DNA from: Patiria pectinifera
Taxonomy: Eukaryota > Echinodermata > Asteroidea > Valvatida > Asterinidae
Reading direction: 5' to 3'
DNA: 64,000 bases
Assembly: GCA_029964075.1 (NCBI GenBank)
Contig: CM057138.1
Coordinates: 10,906,932-10,970,931, forward strand
A program made the translations under genes and the position numbers. Under the pieces are notes generated by a model that worked only from the letters and a program-made list of their open reading frames with translations, did no database searches and was not told where the DNA came from. Below are positions 48,901 through 56,859 of the stretch, piece by piece. Numbering within the stretch: position 1 is the stretch's first letter; each line of letters begins with the position of its first letter.

Positions 48901-50025
48901 AAAGTATAAGGTCACGCAGCGAGCTTCCGGAACCCTCGCGTGGCCCGGCTGCATTGGGTAGCCCTTTCACTTGATATAATATTGATTGGCAGAATGATTT
49001 CTAACTGTAACCACCCCAAGTAACACTCATGTTGGAATTGTCTCTTCAAGTAAAATGAGGAAAAATCACTTGGAGATAGATGGGTAATTTCGTTTACGAC
49101 CTTTCACTTCCAGCATTGTCGTTCCTAAATTACGTGTAGGTCTCCTTGTTCGTGCACGTTTGTTTTAATATCTTGTACAAGTTTGCAGGACAACGAGAAC
49201 ATGTATGTATGATTTACTTTATTTCAGATGATGGGTTCTAGATAAATCTGGCTTGACCAGATCATGGGTGCAGTCCTCTCAACAGTAAAATTTGTTCCTC
49301 CAAATACTAATGATTTCTCTAAGTCGATTCACACAATTTGAAAACCCTTTCCACCGTTCTGACCCCGGTTCGAATCCCACCTGGGCCAACATGTGGTTTG
49401 GGTTTTCAGTGCCTACCTGATTCTGTGGGTTTTCCCCAGAATATTCTTCTGGGGTTTTCCTCCCACCTCTAAAACTGTAAATTCTTCTCATTGTCTCCTC
49501 TCTACAGGTTTCATCAGGCTTGCGAGCTACAGTGACAGGGGTGTTTTTGAGGAATCCTTGGTTTCAGTACCAGAAATAAATAATCATAATATGGCTTATT
49601 CAATGACAGGACTGCTTGAAGACTAATCAAGAAAACTGACATTGAAATTTCAAAACAGCCCACTTGGGTTTTTTTTGGTCTTTGTCTTTTTTACACCTTA
49701 AAATTAATTTTCCAATCATGCCAATTCTCCAAAACCATTCTCCAAACCCATTCGATCACAATTAAAATGTCGTACACCAATTGGTCATAATCTTAATCAA
49801 AACAAAATATATCACTCAGGAACAGAATGTAAAGATCCTGAATTTAACATGTTCTGAGAAAAAAAGGAACTGGGGACTTACAGTGCTTGAATTTGTTGGA
49901 GGAGGGGGCTTGTAACACATCATGTTTTCATCATTGACGTTTCCATGGCAGGCTTGGCTCATAAACAGGACGACCACAATCACAGCCAAAGCAAATCCAT
50001 GTGCAGGTGTGAAGTACTGCTGCAT
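21582..50025 (-). CDS. Copy M: complete 15-exon EGF/Ig-TIR transmembrane receptor gene (867 aa)
   Basis: Fifteen exons on the minus strand join in one open frame: 50025-49882, 48853-48757, 47217-47074, 46157-45987, 44680-44552, 42953-42782, 32802-32684, 32283-31966, 30808-30622, 28634-28486, 27166-27010, 25149-25040, 24333-24178, 23484-23344 and 21991-21582. All introns are GT-AG and every phase matches, giving 2604 coding bases. Layout by residue: signal peptide 1-28, unclassified extracellular region 29-185, EGF-like repeat 186-228, four Ig domains 229-632, transmembrane helix about 641-663, TIR domain about 689-830, acidic tail to 867. Many N-x-S/T sites lie in the ectodomain. The TIR has DVFVAY (box 1), FLPG (box 2) and FW at 822-823 (box 3). 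A cell-surface receptor signalling through TIR adaptors is inferred from family knowledge; the ligand is unknown. Tie-like ectodomains normally carry a kinase, which is absent here. The exon chain is strongly supported, the function less so. Confidence 0.9.
21992..23343. other. Intron 14 of copy M, no gene seen
   Basis: Shared with 61363-62743. Contains short palindromes such as GTACATGTACGAGG and a G homopolymer near 22565. No supported feature. Confidence 0.55.
23344..23484 (-). CDS. M exon 14: TIR domain, N-terminal part
   Basis: Codes residues 685-731: HDVFVAYKG is TIR box 1, followed by the first helix (EEEFVIHCLVPKLKEWG) and the strand and BB loop leading into box 2 (CVHYQNFLPG). The RD pair that usually precedes the loop in TLRs is Q-N here, while P-G is kept. 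The few base differences from copy R in this exon all appear synonymous, which suggests purifying selection. Confidence 0.94.
23485..24177. other. Intron 13 of copy M, nothing recognised
   Basis: AT-rich with a C run near 23659. Partly different from the matching intron 62885-63344 of copy R. Confidence 0.5.
24178..24333 (-). CDS. M exon 13: juxtamembrane and transmembrane segment
   Basis: Codes residues 633-684. An acidic stretch (DDPDDDVEV) precedes a hydrophobic helix of about 23 residues (WVIMISALSVLAILMVAM plus PILIY), then a basic cytoplasmic stop-transfer run (RHRGK, KNKKK). The orientation is therefore extracellular N terminus and cytoplasmic C terminus. I use the GTAAAA donor after TCAAG, because only this phase 1 end opens the TIR frame of exon 14. 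Residues are identical in copy R. Confidence 0.92.
24494..24743. mobile_element. MITE with GGCGGATCCAG ends
   Basis: CAATGGCGGATCCAG at one end and the inverse CTGGATCCGCCCTTG at the other, in intron 12. Absent from copy R. No clear target duplication. Confidence 0.65.
25040..25149 (-). CDS. M exon 12: second half of Ig domain 4
   Basis: Codes residues 596-632 with MATLTCSATNEYG, the second cysteine and the conserved N-x-x-G turn, then AVIKVF, the G strand leading to the membrane. Phase 2 in, phase 1 out. It joins exon 13 in frame at a shared aspartate codon. Confidence 0.88.
25256..25870 (+). mobile_element. LINE fragment: ORF2 C terminus and 3' tail
   Basis: The frame ends LLPPTRRESHDRNLRNAH..FKNSPIPYFISLLNK then stop, the typical C-terminal end of a non-LTR reverse transcriptase ORF. 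The 3' UTR ends near AATAAAATATACC. 5'-truncated and partly frameshifted; lies antisense in intron 11 of copy M. Confidence 0.72.
26040..26640 (-). pseudogene. LINE reverse-transcriptase C-terminal remnant
   Basis: Minus-strand translation across several frames gives WQDRISDTKVLQ, RAQLRWTG, RLPKRLLYGEL and LKSCDISPDT, the conserved region after the RT domain of many invertebrate LINEs. Stops and frameshifts show that it is dead. Confidence 0.75.
27010..27166 (-). CDS. M exon 11: first half of Ig domain 4
   Basis: Codes residues 544-596 with PLFTCWAPAKPP (first cysteine) and YNWTL (core tryptophan, within an N-W-T site). Phase 1 in, phase 2 out (donor GTAAGT). GC content is clearly higher than in the surrounding intron, as expected of coding sequence. 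Confidence 0.88.
27200..27515. repeat. Interspersed repeat shared with 48165-48440
   Basis: Both contain ATGGGCTC(C/T)GTGCG, GCAC(G/A)..TTCCTTGTGTG and ACACCAGGGGATTT in the same order. Family unknown. Confidence 0.65.
27932..28461. mobile_element. MITE with TTAA target, second full copy
   Basis: 530 bp with the same ends (TTAAAGATACAGTCCATCAT and its inverse), in intron 10 of copy M about 25 bp from exon 10. Confidence 0.87.
28486..28634 (-). CDS. M exon 10: second half of Ig domain 3
   Basis: Codes residues 494-543. GKTISCVSDVP supplies the second cysteine, although the usual Y-x-C tyrosine is replaced (I-S-C). Phase 2 in, phase 1 out. The donor lies only about 25 bp from the end of a TTAA-flanked MITE (27932-28461). 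Confidence 0.87.
28738..29148 (-). mobile_element. tRNA-derived SINE, inverted copy
   Basis: Starts on the plus strand with ATAATAATAATATCGGAGTC (tail with ATT microsatellite) and ends with the complement of the tRNA-like head. Lies in intron 9 of copy M. Confidence 0.85.
29410..29823. mobile_element. Probable MITE, inverted ends ACCCGTTCTGTCAAA
   Basis: The two ends match over about 30 bp when inverted (GTTCTGTCAAA..TTCTGGGCA). In intron 9 of copy M. No target duplication seen. Confidence 0.55.
30453..30497. mobile_element. TTAA MITE remnant
   Basis: Only 45 bp remain, TTAAAGCTATA joined to CAAATGATGGACTATATCTT. It is the deleted counterpart of the element at 1-182. Confidence 0.75.
30622..30808 (-). 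CDS. M exon 9: first half of Ig domain 3
   Basis: Codes residues 432-494 with LLNLTCAVREAYPEP (first cysteine) and RLVWL (core tryptophan). Phase 1 in, phase 2 out. The copy L exon 306-492 differs at four residues, one of them an extra cysteine. Confidence 0.9.
31003..31484. mobile_element. MITE with 8-bp target duplication, copy M only
   Basis: 482 bp with inverted ends CATAGAGCT..ATATTAAATTAC, flanked by GCTCGACC (30995-31002) and GCTCAACC (31485-31492). Copy L is uninterrupted here near 684. Fits hAT by TSD length. Confidence 0.83.
31966..32283 (-). CDS. M exon 8: complete Ig domain 2
   Basis: Codes residues 326-431 as a whole Ig domain in one phase 1-1 exon (318 bp). VEFRCRTKP and DAGRYRCIVG supply the disulphide cysteines and the D-x-G-x-Y-x-C signature. 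Four N-x-S/T sites are present (NKS, NRT, NQT, NQT). Unlike the other Ig domains of this gene it has no internal intron. Eight of 106 residues differ from the copy L exon. Confidence 0.92.
32684..32802 (-). CDS. M exon 7: second half of Ig domain 1
   Basis: Codes residues 286-325 with GVYTCRVVDNN, the Y-x-C signature of the F strand that closes Ig domain 1, and two N-V-T glycosylation sites. Phase 2 in, phase 1 out. The copy L equivalent is 3655-3773. Confidence 0.88.
32918..33189. mobile_element. PIF/Harbinger-like MITE, copy M only
   Basis: 272 bp with ends GGCCCAATTTCACGGCGCT and AGCGCCGTG-AATTGGGCC, flanked by CAG on both sides. Copy L shows the empty site (TACAGTCCAGACG) near 3877-3889. 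A 3-bp duplication fits PIF/Harbinger. Confidence 0.82.
33190..35164. other. Intron 6 of copy M, no gene seen
   Basis: Contains a C run near 33576-33586 and ordinary intron sequence. 33840-34170 has no clear match in copy L. No supported feature. Confidence 0.5.
35165..35900. repeat. Minisatellite, paralogue of 6010-6560
   Basis: Same unit (TTCATTATGTGATGTCCTCA), longer than the left array and interrupted by TTGACAATCCA spacers. Confidence 0.88.
37401..38209. mobile_element. Foldback element, uninterrupted copy
   Basis: 809 bp with GGGTCATTCCACCAGGTTGG at one end and its inverse at the other. Long imperfect arms (about 37401-37615 against 37985-38209) can fold together, and short palindromes mark both arm tips. 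No ORF. Confidence 0.78.
38977..39250. repeat. Local tandem duplication, paralogue of 10543-10835
   Basis: Two diverged units containing GGGTTCCCAGCAATTTATGA. The start of the first unit is deleted relative to the left copy. Confidence 0.78.
39896..39952. repeat. Perfect 57-bp palindrome, paralogous copy
   Basis: Same arms and centre as 11525-11581, within a 269-bp block (39727-39995) without any difference from 11356-11624. Confidence 0.93.
40857..41093. mobile_element. MITE with GGGTCATTC inverted ends, paralogous copy
   Basis: Same element as 12476-12711 at the homologous position, so the insertion predates the duplication. Confidence 0.78.
41608..41736. mobile_element. Small inverted-repeat insertion, copy M only
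   Basis: GGTTCATACTTC and GCGAAGCGAAATT near one end are mirrored by AATTTCGCTTCGC and GTGAAGTATGA at the other. Not present at the matching site near 13200. Confidence 0.6.
42782..42953 (-). CDS. M exon 6: first half of Ig domain 1
   Basis: Codes residues 229-286 with VTLTCAAYG (B strand, first cysteine) and LWFWDQD (core tryptophan of the C strand). Phase 1 in, phase 2 out. The second half of the domain is in exon 7, almost 10 kb away. The paralogous exon in copy L (14262-14440) is frame-broken. Confidence 0.88.
43238..43612. mobile_element. 380-bp MITE family, full copy
   Basis: Full-length copy with both GGCC ends, homologous in position to 14737-15112. Flanks TTA and TAA suggest a TA target. 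Confidence 0.82.
43953..44551. other. Intron 5 of copy M beyond block A, nothing recognised
   Basis: Unique sequence between the end of the duplicated block and exon 5. No supported feature. Confidence 0.5.
44552..44680 (-). CDS. M exon 5: EGF-like repeat
   Basis: Codes residues 186-228 as a symmetric phase 1-1 module with eight cysteines spaced as in Tie, MEGF and scavenger-receptor EGF repeats (C-x8/9-C-x3-C-x-C-x5-C-x6-C-x-C-x8-C), including the characteristic TGQCVC and GGSC segments. A single repeat sits between the N-terminal region and the first Ig domain. Tie receptors have three tandem EGF repeats, so this is a reduced or independently acquired version. Role: extracellular spacer or ligand contact. 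Confidence 0.88.
44840..45975. repeat. Degenerate minisatellite, unit about 20-25 bp (ACTGAGGTTCTGGTTCCTAC)
   Basis: More than 1.1 kb of variants of GAGGTTCTGGTTCCTACACT fills most of intron 4 and runs to within about 12 bp of exon 4. Confidence 0.88.
45987..46157 (-). CDS. M exon 4: N-terminal extracellular region, two possible acceptors
   Basis: Codes residues 129-185, phase 1 to phase 1, with an N-F-T site and RLQLDCQIKF resembling the B strand and first cysteine of an Ig-like sandwich. Two acceptors are usable in the same frame: after CCTGGACAG (start 46157) and after ATTTTCAG (start 46133). The second would drop eight residues. I chose the longer form. The exon ends where a long GGTTCT-rich minisatellite begins. 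Confidence 0.78.
46640..46722 (-). mobile_element. tRNA-like SINE head
   Basis: Minus strand reads as a tRNA-like unit with box A (TGGCTTTGCGTAAAGCA) and box B (GGTTCGAATCC). Stem pairing is incomplete, so I regard it as a SINE head, not a tRNA gene. Confidence 0.6.
46725..46925. repeat. Interspersed repeat like 2700-2905
   Basis: Shares GGTCGGCCAACCAT and AACACCAGGTGCAATGAT with the left repeat, in the same orientation. Confidence 0.6.
47074..47217 (-). CDS. M exon 3: N-terminal extracellular region
   Basis: Codes residues 81-128, phase 1 to phase 1. The acceptor is a good pyrimidine tract (CTTTTTGCAG) and the donor is GTATGT. It contains AECTFMNGN with one cysteine that may pair with the cysteine at the exon 2/3 join. 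The exon continues the unclassified N-terminal region and is kept because it is the only open frame that links exons 2 and 4. Confidence 0.8.
47218..48164. other. Intron 2 of copy M, nothing recognised
   Basis: No repeat or ORF with support between exon 3 and the repeat at 48165. Confidence 0.5.
48165..48440. repeat. Interspersed repeat shared with 27200-27515
   Basis: Second copy of the family, in intron 2 of copy M. Confidence 0.65.
48757..48853 (-). CDS. M exon 2: N-terminal extracellular region
   Basis: Codes residues 49-80, entering in phase 0 and leaving in phase 1 (donor GTGAGT). The segment looks like beta-strand material (FDVEVHLPNAG) and ends with an N-G-T site followed by a cysteine that is completed in the next exon. 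I do not recognise a domain; it may be the first part of a divergent Ig or Tie-like N-terminal module. Confidence 0.8.
49330..49500 (+). mobile_element. SINE fragment
   Basis: Box B-like CCCCGGTTCGAATCCCACCT followed by GGGTTTTCCCCAGAATATTC and TTTTCCTCCCACCTCTAAAA, a tail common to SINEs of marine invertebrates. Confidence 0.65.
49882..50025 (-). CDS. M exon 1: start codon and signal peptide
   Basis: Codes residues 1-48. The ATG at 50025-50023 is followed by a hydrophobic core (ALAVIVVVLF) and a likely signal peptidase site after ACHG (residue 28), so this start fits a secreted or membrane protein. The donor at 49882 is GTAAGT, phase 0. An acceptor (TTGTTGCAG) lies just upstream with exon sequence beginning at 50035, so the 5' UTR is probably split by an intron and the promoter lies further upstream. 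The mature end carries a proline run and an N-S-S glycosylation site. Confidence 0.85.
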
Positions 50026-50260
50026 GATGATCCAGCTGCAACAAATGAAAATTAAAAAGTTGCGGCTACAAAACAATGTTAACTACAACCAACAAAACGA
50101 AAGCAACAACATTGCCAACAAGAACACAAGAGACACCGTCTAGTAAGTTTAATAGTAGTTACTAGTATTAGTAGTAAGCCTAGTTAGTTGGTCTAACTTC
50201 CAGATCGGCATATGGGGGTCTGCATCCGATGATCGGAAGTACTTGAACAGACCATGGAGC

Positions 50261-51230
50261 TGTTGTGCCCATTCTTGAAAATCACGCATTCTCGAGAATG
50301 GGCGCGCATTCTTAAGAATGAGCGCCCATTCTTAAGAACGAGCACGCGTTCTTAAGAATGAGCGCTCATTCTTAAGATTGGGTGGGAATATCACGTGCAC
50401 AATTTATGAATTTTGCCCAATCTTAACAAACATTGCACGACATAATTATGTTAAATGAATTGTATAGCGGTTAAAAGGGAAACAATTCATATGAAGAGGA
50501 AAGAAAATGTTCTATGCTTCTGTACTCGTATAACCACAATAATTTGAATCATATTAAACCTGTTATTATTGCTTTTTCCTGCCTACTTATGGGAAGTTTT
50601 GTAATAACGGAGGACTGGGAACTAGTCTGGGAAGTGCTTTGTTTATGCTAGACAAGTTACAAGTCCCTGTATGTATCATATGCATGCCACACCAAAAAAA
50701 CGATGTCCAGAAGCTGCCAAAATTGCTCTTTTGACTAGATAGAATCCAGCTCTGCAACGTGGGGTGTGAACAATACATTGGTGGCAATTTAAATGGGAAA
50801 TAGCATTAGCACTATGGGATGTCGCAGTATTCATTCTCATTCTTCACATTCTTCATTCTTACGTTCCCCCGCTTTTATTATCCCAAAAATCAGAATTCTT
50901 TCCACTAGTATTATGTCTCTTATTTTTTCCCAGTCCCTCCCCCCCATATCAATACGCCTTTTTTTTATCATATCCACTCTACTTTTCAGCGCCTTGCGTT
51001 GCAACAGTATAATTATTGAGAATCAGTGAACGAGGATTCAGCTAGACTTGCCAAGCGCAGCCGGTGCTCGGCATCGACAAGACCGTTATCTTCTCGCGCA
51101 TTCTCAAGAATGTGCGCTCAATCTGGAAGAGTTATTTTTTGCCAAGATTGAGCAAGGATCCAGTTGCACATTCTCAAGAATGTGCATGCCCATTCTCGAG
51201 AATGCGTGATTTTCAAGAATGGGCACAACA
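50261..51230. mobile_element. 970-bp inverted-repeat element with palindrome arrays
   Basis: The ends are about 43-bp perfect inverted repeats starting TGTTGTGCCCATTCTTGAAA, flanked by GAGC at 50257-50260 and 51231-51234 (candidate 4-bp duplication). Inside the left end five palindromes of type CATTCTTAAGAATG recur every 20 bp (50287, 50307, 50327, 50347, 50367). Similar ones lie at 51099, 51169 and 51191. No transposase. It lies 240 bp upstream of the first coding exon of copy M. Confidence 0.82.
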
Positions 51231-51382
51231 GAGCTATAAAAAGGATAGCTCCATGAACAGACAGTGCTGATAACGCATTGGGCTGAAATCTATTAATCTG
51301 GGAAACAAACCTCCAAAAAGGGGTTTGCAGCAAGCACTTTCGTCTTGTTTACCGGTATTTTGCTTATGTTAATAATACTTTA

Positions 51383-54379
51383 CAGTCAATTGACCGGTTC
51401 CGCAATTTGACCAGTTCCGCAATTTCGGAAAACTAGCTCTCGTTTTCAGGAAGACGAAAACGCCAAGGACTTAAACTTTGGTACCGATGGAAAGGTTATT
51501 CAATCTACTTTTCAAAAATGGTTTTAGTTTTAGGATACTCGCTTACATTTAAAAATAAATCCCCTACGACCGTCACTTGCCGTTAACGAACTGCCGAAAT
51601 GGAACGCGCACGGAAGCGTGATTTCATGTTTGTCGGCCTGCTACACGATTGTTCAGGGGAATTAAATCATGGCAATAGATGCAACTTGTTCGGAAATTAT
51701 TCATTATTCCACCATACAAATATAAGATTTGAAGTCTTTGAATTTTTTTTCTATACCCACCAGAGTAACTGCTGGTCGTTTGGCCGGTTCCGCAAACGCA
51801 TTCATACTGCCTATACAATACACTGGCCATGGTGTGACTGTATTAACCAGTGCTGCTATTGACAAGTATTGTTGATGACGGCCCCCTAGCGCGGTGCACT
51901 TTATTTATTTTGCCATGAATCTTTTTTTTTTACAACTTACAAAGAAATTGAGAATTTCTATTAATCCTTGTTTAAAAATGTCGAATTTGATGATCATTTC
52001 TGGGTGTTAAGTGCAAAATTGAAAACAAAATTGAAACAAAATGATTTTGTTTCTGTCCAGCTTCCGGATAGCACTGTAGGTTTTGGATTTAAAAAAAATG
52101 CGGACTTCAAAATTTAAAATACAAAAATCTTTCTTAGTGAGCAAAATTCCCACTAAACATTTTTCCTTTGCTCTAAAAAAATTCACCCCATACTTGGTGT
52201 TGAAGCGGTTGTGCCTCAGGGGTTTGGATTCATTTTAGAGTTACAACTCTCCACATCCAGGGTGCATGAGTCAGCCCAGGCTAGGAGTTGAGGTTTGTGG
52301 GGAACAATTAAAAATAGTGCATAATAATATGGAAAATAAAACGCAGGTGTGTTTCTAACCCAAAGGACATTTCCAGTAATTTAGTAAATTTAAAATTATC
52401 ATTTTTTCGGTGGGTTCTAACCTTACTCTTTACTGTTTTAAACAAAAAGAAAAATAGGTACACTAATATTTCATAATGAAGACCAGTCTCTCGTCAGTAC
52501 AGAGACACAAATTTTGATTGTTTTCTTGGAGCACAAAATGTGTCAAATACTATAAACCATTTCTCATTTTTGTCTCAACTTGGTCATAAACTAAACGATT
52601 TATATAAAATTTCTTTTTCATACAGACAATCCCAAAGACAAAGAAGAAGATTACGCCAGCCTCCTGATAGGCCATAAGAGGCCATCAGCACATCTTTTTC
52701 AGTTTTACCTGTGAAGGTCAAGAAGAAGTTGAATATTATAGTGAAAGTACATGTAGCTGTGTGTCTTCATCACCATTCCTTTGAATTAATTTATTTATGT
52801 GACAAGTTTTTTTTGTATAGTGCTAGCTTCTGGAGTGCTTAAATTATTTGTGTATAACAATTAAACAGACATGCAGGTGTCATAAAGGCAATTAATTTAA
52901 AGGCGTTACATACATTTTTATTAACCAGTACATGTGAAAGAGAAGTGAGGTGTTTGAAAAACTATGCTACTTTGCATGAAAAACTCACAGAACATGTCTA
53001 TTTCTGTGATTCATCACCATTTATTCATATGACAGGTATATTTTTGGATTTAAAAGGGGTAGCTTCTTGAGTGCTTTAGTTTTGTATTACATTTACACAT
53101 GCAGGTATCACATGTCAATATATTGAAAGGGTTATCGGGATGTACGTGATGAATGTGGTGACATTTTCTTTTAAGAGCATCACCGAACGGTAGATGAGGT
53201 TTGCTAATACAGTTGCCCAAGCATGATACACGTACATGTACAGAGTTAATATGTGCAACAACGTATGAGGAGTAACTGAACATTATAATTAGAAATTGCC
53301 ATTGCTATGAAACAGCCATAGGATTTATGACATTTTTAGCAATTTGTTTTAATTTGTTTGTGAAATTTAATTTGAATGTGAAACAATATGTACATGTATG
53401 TGGCCTGTATGTATCTGGCCTGCTGAGGCCTGTTCCCCCTCCCCTCCCGGGCCCCAGGTTCCCCCTACTGGATGTTGGTGCACACAAAATTAAGCATATT
53501 GTGTTTTTACCCTGAACAAATTGAAACACTCCCCCCCCCCCCACAAAAAAAGTAAAGTGAAAAAAAAGGAGGAGGGAATAAACAAAAGTAAATAAATAAT
53601 AATAATTAAATAAACAAATAATATTAATAAACAGTGCTCCCCTGCAGACAATGATTCAGTTCCAATTCATCCAGCCATGCAGTCACTTCCTTAAGTGTCA
53701 TAGGAATTAAAAATGATTCTGGAGAAAATATTAATTCAAATTCATAAATAGCTGGTCTGTGCTTATGTGAGAAGAAAACAACCAACTGGAGCAATTCGGT
53801 ACAAGGTTTGTGTCTGGTTCTATCCAAAGTCGGAGTGTGTCTAAATAAGAATAAGACAACAAAAAAGAAAAATATTAGTGATTGCAAGATGATAGACAGA
53901 ATTCACAAAAAGCAAGAAAGACATTTAATTGGATTGAAGCAAGTCAAATAATTTATAACGTAAAAAAAATCCAACGAACCATAACAACTTCATGGAGTTA
54001 CATTTTGTAAATTTGGACGCATTATAATGTGCAGACCTTGGCTCATGCACAGGGAAATATAATCCACATCTTTTCTTGGCTGGTTTGGGGACAAAAACGA
54101 TCTAGATTTGGCCAGTAAACAAGGAATATTTTCAGTCCAGTCTCGCAGAGGGCGCCGTTTGCGAAACCGGAAAACATTTGCGGAACCGGTCAAAGCACCG
54201 ACCTCTACAAAATGTCCTGGCAAATTTCTCTTTCAAACGATCGCAGAAAACTATTCATATCATGAAGTAGGTGAGTAATTTGCGCATATTTATAGATAGG
54301 TAGCTTCCTGTGAAAGCGCGTTTTTTTCGCCACAAGACGCTTCAGACGATTTGCGATTGCGGAACCGGTCAAACAACTG
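51383..54379. mobile_element. 3-kb TA-flanked inverted-repeat element
   Basis: Ends CAGTCAATTGACCGGTTCCG and the inverse of CAGTTGTTTGACCGGTTCCG, flanked by TA (51381-51382, 54380-54381). The core TTGACCGGTTCCGCAA recurs near each end (51405, 51778 and 54176), perhaps as binding sites. Tc1/mariner-like by target, but no recognisable transposase. Small open frames on the minus strand (53990-54223, 53624-53887) and a possible plus-strand last exon (52626-52714) are unassigned. Confidence 0.7.
53624..54223 (-). other. Unassigned short open frames inside the 3-kb element
   Basis: Two minus-strand frames of 77 and 87 codons. The first includes FRFRKRRPLRDWTENIP, the second TLKEVTAWLDELELNHC, which faintly recalls a SAM-domain helix. 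No shared splice phase could be established, so coding status is doubtful. Confidence 0.25.
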
Positions 54380-54381
54380 TA

Positions 54382-56859
54382 CTAGGCTACAGTTGTGATA
54401 TTGGTCAATGTTGGAGGTGTGGTGAGCTTGTTTGATATAAATTGAGGAGGAATCAAATGAAATTTGTAACTGTTACTCGGCCCCATGGCCTGCACAAGTT
54501 GCCTGATTTGTTCCAGACACAACATGCCCTTGGACTGGCACTGGTCTATAGTACTGGCCTAGATGCATATTTTCATTGCGAAATTCGAAAAGCTTAAGTT
54601 ACTCCTCCTACCTCTTCAGATCGTCATTCAACTTCAAGATCAGATCAAGCGATGGACTTTGTCACTTCAAACAATGTACAACACAAAAGCATTATGTAGA
54701 TTAAGATTCGACGCCCTAAAGACCTCAACATAAGATTTTTTCTTGTTTAAAATCACTCGGAGTCGTATCATGAAATCGCACGTCACCTTGCGATCGCCCG
54801 ATGATCTTGCTTGAGCATCGAGCACGGCGCGCGAAACACATGATGGCGCTCTTACACTTGACTGCCTGATCTATATCTGATGAAAGAAAAGTTTGTAACT
54901 TTTTTTACAAAGAAAGTAAGTCTCTTATGGAGTGCCGATTCAGGCAAAATCGCGACACGTAATACTGACTGAATGGTGAATACATGTTTATTGAATTTAA
55001 AGCCCCATAAGGCCAAAACAAAAGTCTCCGGTTTATTTCTGGTATGGAGCTTGCCCAAAAAGTGGTGCGGCGACGCGGCTTTTCTTTTTTTTACATGATT
55101 TACAAATATGACACGGAACGCGCAAAATCTGAGACAGGGCTAACGAGGTATACGTTTTTGTCACTTCGTGAAAACAGAAAAACACGGATTTCAGGCTTTT
55201 TGTAACATGTTTGTTTATGATAATTACAAAAGTAAACAATATTTCGCTTTGAAACTCGGCCAAATTCTTCTTTTTGTCAAGTGCAATAAATTGACCAGCA
55301 AAAGTCAAAATCGAAAAATTATCGATTTTTGCAGGTTTTTGTCACTTCGTGAAAACATCGTCGAAATAGGTTTTGGAAATTAATTTAAATAAAAGACTGA
55401 ACTTTACATGTACATACTATGTATTGTGCCATAACATTTTACTTCGTAAAAGTCGGGGTAATTCTTCCGTATCATCTCTGTGTTTTTGTCATTATTTAAA
55501 CTAAAAAGGAGTTTTACAAGTTTCATGTTGATCTTTGACAAGAGCACATTTTTTACACTCAGTGAACCACAGACACTCAAATCACATTTAGATAAGTTTA
55601 CATAAATTTTATTCAGTATTCTTTGCGTAGCGTATCCAGATTTTGATGCGGGGGGAACACAATTAAGATTTTAGTGTCTCGAAGCCTTAAAATACTTTTT
55701 TTTTTTTTTTTGCTTTTGTTTAACGACGCCATCCCGAATACGCCATTGGTTCTTTGCCATTTATCGAGACAACTTAACCAGTCCCAAAATGTTGAGAAAA
55801 TGTTACAATATGCTTGTACGAATGTTTATACTTGACATAAAATGCATAGAGTGAAGATTTCAGCACTAATAAAAAATTACAGCATGGAAACCAATAAAAA
55901 ACTTTACGTTTACATTTGGTCGAATGGACTACAATAAGCTATTTGCGAGTTAAATTTGAATAAAATCTGGAACGCTGACCTAATCCAATGCTTTGCACGT
56001 TTTAACTGTGCATTCTCCCGACCAAAGAGACTGTTACTATATCACATGATTATTTCGGGCAAGCCTCATGCTCGCAACCCCCAGCTCCGGCATAGTCTAT
56101 GTAACATTTCGCCATGGTCTATAACATTTGAGCAGATTCGCTGATTAATTATGCAAGACAACCGCATCTTGACCTCTAGATTTTAACCAATCAGCGGGCG
56201 CTTTCTATATCGGGTCTTTCTGTCATTCACCGAAGACATCAATAACAAAAAAAATACCCAAGACACTGTGGTCACGCACTCTGTATTATGTTACGCGACA
56301 CGCGCCTGGCTGTAGTTGTACTACGAAACACTGCATTCGAATTGACCAACCACAGTTTTAGTCCTGACTTGGGAATGAAATGACGTCACGATTTACAGTA
56401 AAGTCGACTCCGATTGGCTGAGGCGTGAGATCGCATAAATCTGCATGCTTTGACATATCAGACGTTAAACAGGAGACTTGGCTCCGTGGATAACGGGTCT
56501 GGTGTAAATTCCATTCTCACCCGTTGTGAACAAAGTATTGGCGCTCAGCATCTCTTACAAAACTATACAAAAAGTTGCCCCGAATCATGTGATTAGCAAC
56601 AGTGTCTTTAGTCTGCAGAAATCAAAGTTAAATGTGCCAGGCATTCTGAGCAAGTCAGTGTACCAGATGTTTTTCAAATTTAAATCCAAAAGGGTAAAGG
56701 TCTCTCGCAAATGGCTGATCACTGATCATTATAAGAAACATTCAAATTCCACAAGTTCTTTGATTTGTGCAGACTGTTCAAGACATTTCCTTTACGGTTT
56801 ACAAAATATGAATATCCTGTTAAACTCAGTGGGAAGCATGTATTACTGTTAAAATATGC
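54382..56859. other. Upstream region of copy M, no gene seen
   Basis: Apart from the MITE fragment at 55011-55087 nothing is recognised. It may hold the promoter and 5' UTR exon of copy M, which I cannot locate. Confidence 0.45.
55011..55087. mobile_element. 380-bp MITE family, end fragment
   Basis: Only GGCCAAAACAAAAGTCTCCG through the GCGACGCGGC segment remains, in inverted order relative to the full copies. Confidence 0.7.

Noticed and set aside
56526-56852. 108-codon plus-strand open frame
   Set aside because: No domain, no splice context and no conserved copy; length is within chance in AT-rich DNA.
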